A stretch of DNA of 64,000 nucleotides from JAADHX01 sp964569385 (GTDB lineage: Bacteria; Actinomycetota; Acidimicrobiia; Acidimicrobiales; Poriferisodalaceae): assembly GCA_964569385.1 (NCBI GenBank), contig CAZMUM010000012.1:1-64000 (forward strand). Direction: 5' to 3'. Within the stretch, counting starts at the first letter, position 1. Each line of letters begins with the position of its first letter. The position numbers and the translations under genes are program-made. Under the pieces are notes generated by a model, which had not been told where the DNA came from, did no database searches, and saw only the letters and a list, made by a program, of their open reading frames with translations. Positions 57,269-64,000 of the stretch are shown piece after piece.

Positions 57269-58044
57269 GCGTGATCTCCCATCAGCCCGAATTCTTCGAG
57301 GAGATCGACCACAGCCACCGCAGCCGCGGCAGGCTCGACCGGCAACAATACGGTTTCGTTGCCGGTCTCGATGGGACGATGAAGTCGTTGCTTGACCAAC
57401 CCGCCCTCGGCAGCATCGAGCTCGACGGAGTTGATCGTCGCCTTACGGGACGTTAGTCGTCCTCTCATAGTTGGATACCGTGGCAAGTTGATGCCTTCTT
57501 TGATGCCTAAAACACATGGGAGCGAAAGCTCATATACCTCAAATCCACCGTCGACATCGCGGTTGGCTGTCACTGTTCCCGCATCCAATTTGATGCCCTT
57601 TATGCCGTTAACGATTGGCCGACCGAGTGCGTGAGCCACCCGGATGCCGACTTGGAATCCAGCGGAGTCAGCAGACTCGTTGCCGAAGAGGATTAGGTCG
57701 AATTCGCCGCTCTCGGCCTCGGCAGCCTGGATCGCTTCGGTGATGATCGACGCGGTCCGCTGTGGGTCGAGCGAGCGGGCGTCGGTCCGAACAAGGATGA
57801 AATCGGTGCCGCCAACAGACGCGGCATAGCGGAGTTGCTCTTCGGCCTCAGCTGGACCGACTGTCAGCACAACTACGTCGCCTCCTTCGCGCTCGTGAAT
57901 CTGTACGGCCTCTTCGAGCGCGCATTCTTCGTGGGGGCTGGTGGTGAACCCCAGATGGGCGGTGTCGACTTCTTGGGCGTCGTCGGTGATGTTGATCTTG
58001 GCACCCGGTGCAGGCACCCGTTTGACACAAACCAATGTGCGCAT
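57265..58044 (-). CDS. etfB: Electron transfer flavoprotein, beta subunit
   Basis: This 259-residue protein starts MRTLVCVKRVPAPGAKINI and contains TSPHEECALEEAVQIHEREG. VVVLTVGPAEAEEQLRYAAS and LILFGNESADSAGFQVGIRV follow, with the FixA/EtfB signature near ELSLPCVLGIKEGINLPRYP. It sits 7 bp after the dimethylglycine-dehydrogenase-like gene, so the flavoprotein and its electron acceptor are made together. Confidence 0.93.
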   Translation of the reverse strand: MRTLVCVKRVPAPGAKINITDDAQEVDTAHLGFTTSPHEECALEEAVQIHEREGGDVVVLTVGPAEAEEQLRYAASVGGTDFILVRTDARSLDPQRTASIITEAIQAAEAESGEFDLILFGNESADSAGFQVGIRVAHALGRPIVNGIKGIKLDAGTVTANRDVDGGFEVYELSLPCVLGIKEGINLPRYPTMRGRLTSRKATINSVELDAAEGGLVKQRLHRPIETGNETVLLPVEPAAAAVAVVDLLEEFGLMGDHA

Positions 58045-58051
58045 GACTCCT

Positions 58052-60580
58052 CTAGGCCTTCATCCGGGAATCGGACGGATCGAACGTCGCGAGGTTTGCG
58101 CCCGTGGCAACAACGGTGACCGGGTAAGTTTCGTACTGATACATCGTGAGCAGCTTGGTGCCGACTTCGCAGTGTGTGATCGGCAGGTAGGCCATCGCGA
58201 GGTAGGAACCGTTCGATGGTGCGTTGCCAGCCGTATTGACCCGGCTCACCCGGCCCTTGGCGTCGACAATCCGTTCGCCGTCGAGGGTGAGCACCGGCTC
58301 GTTACCAGCACCCATCGGGAACCGCTCGTATCCGGCCTCGCACGTCAGATCGGTGTACTCGAGAATGCACAGTTGGGCTACTGGCTCGGCCGCTCGAGCC
58401 GCGAGATATGCCTCTTTGCCTATAAAATCAGCGGCCTTAACCTTGGGGCGGGCTAGCCCAGCTTCGACGGGTGTGTAGTCGTCCTCAAGTTCGGCACCCA
58501 TTAGGCGGTAGCCCTTCTCGAGACGACCGGTCGTGCCGTAGACCCCAGCGCCGACAGGGCGTAGATCGAAGTTGTCGCCGGCAGCGTACAGCGCATCCCA
58601 AAGCGCCAAACCGTGCGATGCCTCGGCGTAGATCTCGAAGCCGGAGTCGCCCACGTATGAGATCCGAAACATGTCAACGGGAATCCCATCGAGAAGATGG
58701 CTCTGAACTCGCCCATAACCAAAGGCAACTTGGCTGAGATCGGACTCGGTGAGGGTCGTCAACATGTCGATCGCCTTCGGGCCCCAAACACCATAAGTAA
58801 CGGTGCCGTTGGTGCGGTTCTCGAACTGCACGGTGCCGTCGCCAGGCATGTTGTGACGGAACCAGTACTCGTCACGACCACCATCGAACGCGCCGGTGAC
58901 GATGCGATAGCGGTCTGGGGCCAGCCGCATGACTGTGAGGTCGGATCGAAAACCGCCCGATGAGTTCAGCACAGGGGTGTAGACCGAGCGTCCAACCGCG
59001 ACATCGACCTTGTTGACCACTATCGACTCCAGGTAAGGGACCACACCGGGGCCAAACACTTCGAACACCTGGAACGGTGCCAAGTCGATGAGGCCAACAT
59101 GCTCGCGCAGATGCAAGTGTTCTGCGGTGGTGATGGGGCTCCACCAGCGAGCATCCCACTCGTGGCTACGGTCGGCCTTTACGTCATAACGCTCGACAAG
59201 ATCGGCGTTGGACTCGTACCAGTGAGGGCGTTCCCAGCCGCCAGCCTCGAAGTAAACGGCACCAAGATCGTCGGTACGAGCCTTGGCCGGGCCGGTGGTG
59301 ACATTGCGACGGCTCTCCCACTGCTCGCGGGGGTGGACGATGCCGTATGTCTTGTTGAAGTGTTCGTTGCAGCGGGCCTCGATGTGGTGAACGTTGCGCT
59401 GCTGTGGGTAGAAACGGTTGATGTCAGCACCGTGCGGGTCGGTGACGTGGGGGTAGCCGTTGGTCATCCACTCGGCGATGAGTTTGCCGACGCCAGGGCC
59501 CTCCTTGATCCATACCGCGGCCGCCGACCAAAGGTTCTCGACCTCAGTGATCGGGCCAAGGACTGGGTTGGCGTCAGGTGTGAGCGACAGCAGCCCATTG
59601 ATGGCATACCGGATCTCACCGTCGCCGAGGAAGTCCATGAGCTCGATGGCTTCTTCCATCTGCTGGTCGAAGTCTTCTTCGGTGAACGGCATCTCGGTAG
59701 GTGTCATGGCCGCTTCTTCGTTGGACGGGATGTCTTCAACCCGATGAAGAATCGGCCTGTGGGCATAGGAGCCAACCTCCATCGAGCCAGCGGTCTGGCG
59801 TTCGTAGCAGAATGTGTCCATGTCGCGAACGATTGGGTAGGCCAACTCTTGGTTTGTCTCGACCAACATGTCGAATGGCCCAACGTCGGCCATTTGATGC
59901 ACCGCTGGGGTGAGCGGGATCGTGCCACCAGCCATCTCGGCAAGTTTTGGGCTCCACACACCAGTGGCGATCACGACAGTGTCGGTGCCGATGGTGCCTT
60001 TGTCGGTCACTACAGATGCGACCTTGGGAAGGTTCTTGCCAGGCTCAGTGGTGATGTCTTGGACTTCGGTGTTGGCAAACACCTGAAGAACCCCGGCCGC
60101 TTGGGCCTTCTTGCGCATGATGGTGCCGGTCTCGAGCGAATCGACAACCGAAACCGATGGTGTGTAGAAACCGCCGATGATGATGTCTTCGTTGATGAAC
60201 GGAACCATCTCTTTGATCTCAGCTGGCGTCATCAGTGTGGCCGGAATACCCCAGGCTTTGGCTGATGTCATGCGCCGTTTGAACTCTTCGAGGCGTTCGG
60301 GGGTGCGCGCCACTTCGAGACCACCACAAGTGTTCTGCATGCCCATTTCTTCGTACTGTTGCATCGAGTCGAGGGTTAGATCGACGATCTCTTTGTTGTG
60401 ATCGACAGGAAAGAGGAAGTTCGAGGCATGGCCCGTCGAGCCACCAGGGTTCGGCAACGGGCCCTTGTCGAGCAGCACGATGTCGGTCCAGCCCATGTCG
60501 GCCAAATGGCCCACGAGGCAGTTGCCCACAATTCCGGCTCCGATGACGACGCAGTTGGCCCTGGTTGGGAAGTCGCTCAC
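58052..60580 (-). CDS. Dimethylglycine/sarcosine dehydrogenase-like flavoprotein (FAD oxidoreductase plus GcvT domains)
   Basis: This 842-residue enzyme has a DAO-type FAD domain (~1-430) with CVVIGAGIVGNCLVGHLADM. GGSTGHASNF is where His51 may hold FAD covalently. An FAO linker follows, and then a GcvT-type folate-binding domain (~480-842) with HLREHVGLIDLAPFQVFEVF. GDSGFEIYAEASHGLALWDA and GYRLMGAELEDDYTPVEAGL lie in the same part. This layout fits dimethylglycine or sarcosine dehydrogenases, which oxidise N-methyl groups to methylene-tetrahydrofolate. The ETF genes follow directly, so it is a dehydrogenase rather than an oxidase. It is probably the second step after glycine betaine demethylation. 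Confidence 0.88.
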   Translation of the reverse strand: MSDFPTRANCVVIGAGIVGNCLVGHLADMGWTDIVLLDKGPLPNPGGSTGHASNFLFPVDHNKEIVDLTLDSMQQYEEMGMQNTCGGLEVARTPERLEEFKRRMTSAKAWGIPATLMTPAEIKEMVPFINEDIIIGGFYTPSVSVVDSLETGTIMRKKAQAAGVLQVFANTEVQDITTEPGKNLPKVASVVTDKGTIGTDTVVIATGVWSPKLAEMAGGTIPLTPAVHQMADVGPFDMLVETNQELAYPIVRDMDTFCYERQTAGSMEVGSYAHRPILHRVEDIPSNEEAAMTPTEMPFTEEDFDQQMEEAIELMDFLGDGEIRYAINGLLSLTPDANPVLGPITEVENLWSAAAVWIKEGPGVGKLIAEWMTNGYPHVTDPHGADINRFYPQQRNVHHIEARCNEHFNKTYGIVHPREQWESRRNVTTGPAKARTDDLGAVYFEAGGWERPHWYESNADLVERYDVKADRSHEWDARWWSPITTAEHLHLREHVGLIDLAPFQVFEVFGPGVVPYLESIVVNKVDVAVGRSVYTPVLNSSGGFRSDLTVMRLAPDRYRIVTGAFDGGRDEYWFRHNMPGDGTVQFENRTNGTVTYGVWGPKAIDMLTTLTESDLSQVAFGYGRVQSHLLDGIPVDMFRISYVGDSGFEIYAEASHGLALWDALYAAGDNFDLRPVGAGVYGTTGRLEKGYRLMGAELEDDYTPVEAGLARPKVKAADFIGKEAYLAARAAEPVAQLCILEYTDLTCEAGYERFPMGAGNEPVLTLDGERIVDAKGRVSRVNTAGNAPSNGSYLAMAYLPITHCEVGTKLLTMYQYETYPVTVVATGANLATFDPSDSRMKA

Positions 60581-60641
60581 TGGACAGGCTCCTCTGGTTC
60601 TGAAGATGTGGTCGACGGATGATATATCAGCTTCTAAAGTG

Positions 60642-60655
60642 TGACAAGCATGTCA
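60642..60655. promoter_or_regulatory. Candidate GntR operator over the regulator start codon
   Basis: TGACA-AGCA-TGTCA is a 5-bp inverted repeat with a 4-bp centre, and it covers the ATG at 60650. Between divergent genes, it fits autoregulation by the FCD-type GntR protein. It could also control the dehydrogenase-etf operon. Confidence 0.5.
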
Positions 60656-61339
60656 GGCATCGACACCCCAGTAACGAGCGAACCCAAGTCGTTGCGCGAC
60701 GAGGCTTATCAGCGCCTACGGCAAATGATCGTGCTGCTCGAGTTTGCCCCCGGCGACGTACTTCGCGAAGACGATCTGAAGGAGCGGCTTGGTATTGGTC
60801 GGACCCCAATCCGTGAAGCTCTACAGAGGCTCGAGCGCGAACACTTCGTGACCGTAATCCCCCGGCGGGGCATGTTCGTGGCCGGTATCGAGGTGTCGGA
60901 GTTGTCGATGTTGTTCGAAACCCGAACCGTTTTAGAACCTTATGCGGCGCGGCTCGCGGCGCGCCGCGGCCAAGACGACCACTGGTCGGCCATGCAGGTC
61001 GCTTTAGAGCGCACGACCGACCCAACGCTCGACCGCGTCGATCAACTAGCGCTTGACCGCACCTGCCACGAGATCATGTGGAGCGCCGCCCGAAACCGCT
61101 TTCTGATCGACACCCTCGACATGTTGTATGCACAGAGCGACCGGCTCTGGCATCTATACCTCGCCGATGTGGCCGACATGGCTGTGGCCGTTGCCGAACA
61201 CCTAGCGATTCTTGACGCGCTTCGTGATGGCGATGCAGATCGGTCGGCCGAACTAGTCGAGGCCCATGTGCGGTCGTTCGACAAACAGGTCCGCGAGGCC
61301 GTGACCGCCCACCTGGAGTCTCCCCTGGCTGGTGGTTGA
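60650..61339 (+). CDS. GntR-family regulator (FCD domain), divergent from the dehydrogenase-etf operon
   Basis: This 229-residue protein has the GntR winged HTH (SLRDEAYQRLRQMIVLLEFA, then LKERLGIGRTPIREALQRLE). The C-terminal FCD domain is all-helical, with LSMLFETRTVLEPYAARLAA, His in LDRTCHEIMWSA and AEHLAILDALRDGD. The FCD metal ligands Asp/His appear present. The MSGIDTPV start at 60650 is preferred over a GTG three codons earlier. It probably senses a methylated glycine or related acid. Confidence 0.88.
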   Translation: MSGIDTPVTSEPKSLRDEAYQRLRQMIVLLEFAPGDVLREDDLKERLGIGRTPIREALQRLEREHFVTVIPRRGMFVAGIEVSELSMLFETRTVLEPYAARLAARRGQDDHWSAMQVALERTTDPTLDRVDQLALDRTCHEIMWSAARNRFLIDTLDMLYAQSDRLWHLYLADVADMAVAVAEHLAILDALRDGDADRSAELVEAHVRSFDKQVREAVTAHLESPLAGG

Positions 61340-61435
61340 TCCACACTTCAAGATGAGTAGTGCCAAGGGGTGTGCTAGCACGCCGAGCCCCCGAAATTGA
61401 TGAGCTGAGCCACATTTGGTGTGGCCCATGACATC

Positions 61436-61493
61436 ATCTCGGCGTAAACCTCGATCCGCTGTTTATTGGTCGATCTCGGCGTAAACCTCGATC
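61436..61493. repeat. 21-bp direct repeat at the ridA 3' end
   Basis: ATCTCGGCGTAAACCTCGAT plus C occurs at 61436-61456 and again at 61473-61493. The second copy encodes the last residues of the RidA protein (EVYAEID). The first lies beyond the stop. It is a small slip or recombination duplication. Confidence 0.7.
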
Positions 61494-61843
61494 TCGACGC
61501 ACATTCTGGGGTCGATGAGTTTGCTCACCTCGACCAACGTCGCGGCCGGTTTGATGTGGCCGAACATAGCCGAGTGCGCCTTGGCGATGAGTGCCATATC
61601 GTCGATGTTGGTCACATAGGTGACGGTGCGGACAACCGATTCTGGTCCCGTGCCAGCCTCGGCTAATGCCTGGGCGATGATCCCAAGGGCCGACTCGGCT
61701 TGCTCGAAGGCATCGGTACCATCGAGACAGTCCATCGCGGCACAGGTGCCGGCCACGTGGACGGTGTTGTTGACGCGCACCGCGCGGCAGTAGCCGAAGA
61801 CGGCCTCATAGGGCGACCCTGATGAAATGTTCTGTCTAGCCAT
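61463..61843 (-). CDS. RidA/YjgF-family protein
   Basis: This 126-residue protein begins MARQNISSGSPYEAVFGYCR. Family blocks are NTVHVAGTCAAMDCLDGTDA, FEQAESALGIIAQALAEAG, VVRTVTYVTNIDDM and PAATLVEVSKLIDPRMCVEI. The Arg in DPRMCVEIE corresponds to the imine-binding Arg. RidA proteins hydrolyse reactive enamines or imines from PLP or amine-oxidising enzymes. That would suit a cell breaking down methylated amines. Confidence 0.9.
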   Translation of the reverse strand: MARQNISSGSPYEAVFGYCRAVRVNNTVHVAGTCAAMDCLDGTDAFEQAESALGIIAQALAEAGTGPESVVRTVTYVTNIDDMALIAKAHSAMFGHIKPAATLVEVSKLIDPRMCVEIEVYAEIDQ

Positions 61844-61897
61844 GTCGGCCTCCTAGGCGCTGGCTGCACTGGTTAAGGGCTCAGCTAGTAGGCGCGC

Positions 61898-62278
61898 TTA
61901 GATGTACTCGACGCGCAGCTCCCGACCCAAGGCTCGGGCTATGTGAGTGAGATCGGCGACGTCGGAAGTCATGACTGTGTCGCCATAGCGGAGCGCGCAT
62001 CGAACCACAGAGGCGTCAACAACGTCGCTAGTTGCTGCCTTGGCGCATGCGACACCCGCCAAACGGGCCTCTCGCTCATCGAGCGGCTCGATGATGCAAC
62101 CCACCAAGGCTCTGGACAGTGAAGCCTGCGGCCCGCCCCTCCAGACCTGAGCAAGTACACCCGCAGTCACTCGTGGGGCAATGCGGCGCTGAAGGTTCTG
62201 CTCGTGTATGGCAGCTGCGCGTCTCTCGCCACGTTCGAGGGCGATGAGCATCCCTGCGTCATATGATACGCCGGTCAT
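61898..62278 (-). CDS. PIN-domain toxin (VapC family), pair 2
   Basis: This 126-residue PIN protein has YDAGMLIALERGERRA, AQVWRGGPQASLSRALVG, TSDVVDASVVRCAL and MTSDVADLTHIA, which supply the acidic active-site residues. It is a diverged relative of the toxin at 20348-20725, sharing QVWRGGP and TSDVVDA-type blocks. It overlaps the antitoxin gene by 4 bp. Confidence 0.85.
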   Translation of the reverse strand: MTGVSYDAGMLIALERGERRAAAIHEQNLQRRIAPRVTAGVLAQVWRGGPQASLSRALVGCIIEPLDEREARLAGVACAKAATSDVVDASVVRCALRYGDTVMTSDVADLTHIARALGRELRVEYI

Positions 62279-62520
62279 CCGATGCCATGCTTGTCGAGAA
62301 TGGCATCGGCCTCAGCGATTTCTTCATCGGTGAAGGCTCCGTGTTCGGCTTCCCACTCGGCCATCGCCGCCAAGCCAGCCTCTATTCTTAGCGCGTGGGC
62401 CGCGGCTTCGTTGAGCCAGGCCGACAGACTGACGCCTTCGACTTCTGCCGCGCTCTTAGCCGCTTGGGCAACTTCCTCACTAAGGGCGACGGACAATTTC
62501 ATAACGGGCATAGCAGTCAT
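62275..62520 (-). CDS. Antitoxin of VapC pair 2
   Basis: This 81-residue protein reads MTAMPVMKLSVALSEEVAQA. It continues with the HTH/RHH-like helix VEGVSLSAWLNEAAAHAL, and the C-terminus FTDEEIAEADAILDKHGIG is acidic. An internal start MKLSVALSEEV (62502) is also family-like. It should neutralise the adjacent PIN toxin. The 88 bp upstream of it hold nothing else obvious. Confidence 0.78.
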   Translation of the reverse strand: MTAMPVMKLSVALSEEVAQAAKSAAEVEGVSLSAWLNEAAAHALRIEAGLAAMAEWEAEHGAFTDEEIAEADAILDKHGIG

Positions 62521-62608
62521 AGTACTACCAACTTCCTACCGGGTGCAAACAGCTTGGGGAGGTTCGTTCTCGCAACCCTACTGACCCCCTGTGACAGGCA
62601 ACGGTGGT

Positions 62609-63841
62609 TCAGCCTGCCGATCCGACTTGGCGACCCGCAGCTGGCTCGTTTCGCATGGCCACGAAGAACCAGACACCTGCTGCGGCCACGATTCCCGCAG
62701 CCACTCGCAGCGCAACGGCTATCGATGTCGCGTCGCTCAACCAGCCAAGTAGAAACGGCCCGGCGATGAACCCGACGTCACCAGCTGAGCGGTACAGGGC
62801 TATGCCCATACCGCGCATGTGTTTGGGAGTGATCGATGCAGCAAACGCGGCCGGAGCGGGGCCAGCGGTACCGGTCCCGAGCGACATCAGTAGGTTGCCG
62901 CCAACAAAGGCCAGTGCCGTTGGAGCCGATGCGACCGTCAGGACACCAATTCCAGCCATCACCCCCGAGAACAGCATTACTTGACGGCGTCCGATGTTGT
63001 CGGCGGCCCACGCCGAGGGCATCAACGTCACGAGCGTTATTGCGCCAGTCAGAGTGAACATCAACCCGATTTGGGCCGGACCCCAATCGAGGGCGCGATC
63101 GGCGCGCAAGGGAATCAGGACGCCCCTAGTTCCGGCTCGGGTCATGAAGATCGTCATTGTGGTCAGGGCCAGAGCCAGGAACCGTTTGTCGAACAACAGA
63201 TCCCGAATGCCGAAGGCTGACTCGGGAGCACCGATGGCGTGCTCTTCGTCGAGTTCGTCGCCGTTGGGTCGGGTTTCGGGTAGTCGGATCGCGGAATAGA
63301 CCGCAGCAACTATCGCGAGCGCACCCACAACGTGAAACGGTGCCGCCAGCCCATAGCGAGACGCAATCAGGCCGCCGATACCAGGGCCAAGAGCGACGCC
63401 GAGGCTAAGGGCCCACTGGTTTGTGGCCACAAACTTGGTGAGCTGATCGGGCCTGGCGATATCGATCAGATACACCAGGGCTGCACTCATGTAGATCGCC
63501 GATCCCGCACCGGCTACGAAACGCCAGGCGAGTAGCGTCCAGATGTCGCCGGCGAGACCAGAACCGACCATCCCAACAGACGTGACGATGGGCCCGCCAA
63601 CCAGCAGGAATCTGCGTCCGTATCGGTCGGCGATCATGCCAGCCGGAACGTTCACTATCAGCCTGGCGACGGCGAATGTGGTGAGCGTCAGTCCCACCAT
63701 TGAGGTGCTGACCCCAAAATCCTCGGCGAACAGCGGGAGTGTTGGAGATACGACGCCTTGGCCGACCATCACCAGAAACGTCGAGCCACAAAGGGCCAGC
63801 AACTTCTCGTTGTCACGAAGTCGCTGAACGGTTTTGGCCAT
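62609..63841 (-). CDS. MFS transporter next to a regulon operator
   Basis: This 410-residue protein has about twelve hydrophobic segments. It shows VMVGQGVVSPTLPLFAEDFG, then PAGMIADRYGRRFLLVGGPI as the MFS TM2-TM3 loop, and PAPAAFAASITPKHMRGMGI. The branch resembles tetracycline-type drug/metabolite antiporters. The start MAKTVQRL at 63841 is preferred to MENRL at 63892. It is divergent from a gene beyond the right edge, with an IclR-type operator copy between them. A role in the amine regulon is therefore possible. Confidence 0.82.
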   Translation of the reverse strand: MAKTVQRLRDNEKLLALCGSTFLVMVGQGVVSPTLPLFAEDFGVSTSMVGLTLTTFAVARLIVNVPAGMIADRYGRRFLLVGGPIVTSVGMVGSGLAGDIWTLLAWRFVAGAGSAIYMSAALVYLIDIARPDQLTKFVATNQWALSLGVALGPGIGGLIASRYGLAAPFHVVGALAIVAAVYSAIRLPETRPNGDELDEEHAIGAPESAFGIRDLLFDKRFLALALTTMTIFMTRAGTRGVLIPLRADRALDWGPAQIGLMFTLTGAITLVTLMPSAWAADNIGRRQVMLFSGVMAGIGVLTVASAPTALAFVGGNLLMSLGTGTAGPAPAAFAASITPKHMRGMGIALYRSAGDVGFIAGPFLLGWLSDATSIAVALRVAAGIVAAAGVWFFVAMRNEPAAGRQVGSAG

Positions 63842-63932
63842 GTGAGCACAGTCTGGAGGGCGAACCGCCGCTTTAGCCAGTCGATTCTCCAAGTTTCTAT
63901 CCCGAATGGCGGTAACAATGGCTCGATGTGTT

Positions 63933-63961
63933 CCACGATGTGGACCTGTGCCGTATGGTGG
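63933..63961. promoter_or_regulatory. IclR-type operator (site 3) at the right edge
   Basis: CCACGATGTGG-ACCTGTG-CCGTATGGTGG matches site 1 (CCACGATGCGG-N7-CCGCATCGTGG) at 10 of 11 and 9 of 11 half-site positions, with the same 7-bp spacing. It lies between the divergent MFS gene and the start of a gene running off the window. Confidence 0.6.
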
Positions 63962-63983
63962 AATCCCCTCGTAGGATTCAGTC

Positions 63984-64000
63984 GTGGCACAACGAGGTGC
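63984..64000 (+). CDS. Possible start of a gene running off the right edge
   Basis: A GTG at 63984 is preceded by AGGA with 7-bp spacing and reads MAQRG to the window end. Only five codons are visible, so neither the gene nor its product can be confirmed. The operator at 63933-63961 just upstream supports a transcription unit here. Confidence 0.3.

Noticed and set aside
59099..60265. A 388-codon open frame on the plus strand opposite the DMGDH-like gene
   Set aside because: Its composition is that of a GC-rich antisense shadow, with no recognisable motif, while the minus-strand frame is a clear flavoprotein.
1..64000. CRISPR arrays, rRNA operons, prophage or plasmid replication genes
   Set aside because: No regularly spaced repeats, rRNA signatures, integrase, capsid, terminase or replication initiator genes were seen.

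Overview
The window reads as chromosomal DNA of a high-GC actinobacterium, most likely a (marine-type) member of the Acidimicrobiia. This is inferred from several traits: an F420-type luciferase-like oxidoreductase, lipoproteins with long Thr/Glu-rich linkers after the lipobox, a stand-alone LigD-type polymerase domain, a single-chain biotin-dependent acyl-CoA carboxylase, several GTG starts and some apparently leaderless starts. No rRNA, convincing tRNA or CRISPR array was seen.

Layout. 1-2627: partial phosphoglycerate-dehydrogenase-like gene, a homocysteine S-methyltransferase and a divergent LLM oxidoreductase. 2628-5636: a worn accessory patch with two internally deleted IS6-type insertion sequences, a DUF6932/Xre pair, a methyltransferase gene cut by IS debris and a small RHH toxin-antitoxin pair. 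5637-12442: acyl-CoA carboxylase, then a B12 uptake operon (binding protein, permease, ATPase, cobO) led by a cobalamin riboswitch. 12428-24773: Lrp regulator/alanine dehydrogenase, LigD-Pol, pgi, MFS, SixA-like, SDR, orphan ABC ATPase, a VapBC pair, aminotransferase, quinone reductase and a PLP decarboxylase. 24850-30147: a Liv-type ABC transporter. 30278-36330: a six-gene corrinoid methyl-transfer operon. 36327-38498: two DMT transporters flanking a carnitine-type thioesterase. 38527-43074: an NAD-type formate dehydrogenase whose catalytic subunit is read through an in-frame UGA. 43211-50984: proS, then IclR regulator, kinase, MFS, gamma-butyrobetaine dioxygenase, dehydrocarnitine-cleaving enzyme and carnitine dehydrogenase. 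50968-56185: M16 peptidase lipoprotein, MFS, engB and a hypothetical gene. 56291-61339: etfA, etfB, a dimethylglycine/sarcosine dehydrogenase-like flavoprotein and its GntR regulator. 61463-64000: RidA, a second VapBC pair, MFS and an operator at the right edge.

Together the genes form a nearly complete quaternary-amine catabolic route. Gamma-butyrobetaine is hydroxylated to carnitine, oxidised to 3-dehydrocarnitine and cleaved to betainyl-CoA, which the thioesterase turns into glycine betaine. An MttB-family enzyme would move a methyl group onto a corrinoid protein, and an MtrH-type enzyme from there to tetrahydrofolate, with a RACo-type protein reactivating the cobalamin. The dimethylglycine-dehydrogenase-like protein with ETF takes the remaining N-methyl groups. 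Formate dehydrogenase could oxidise the formate derived from C1-folates. The B12 uptake operon and cobO supply the cofactor.

Three observations stand out. (1) The formate dehydrogenase has a UGA at the catalytic selenocysteine position, followed by a SECIS hairpin whose GGUCU loop sits 18 nt downstream; its alpha subunit is also split into two rearranged genes. (2) A shared operator built on CCACGATGCGG lies before the corrinoid operon, over the start of the IclR gene and at the right edge, and ties the modules into one apparent regulon. (3) At least five methyl-transfer proteins carry Arg-rich terminal tails.
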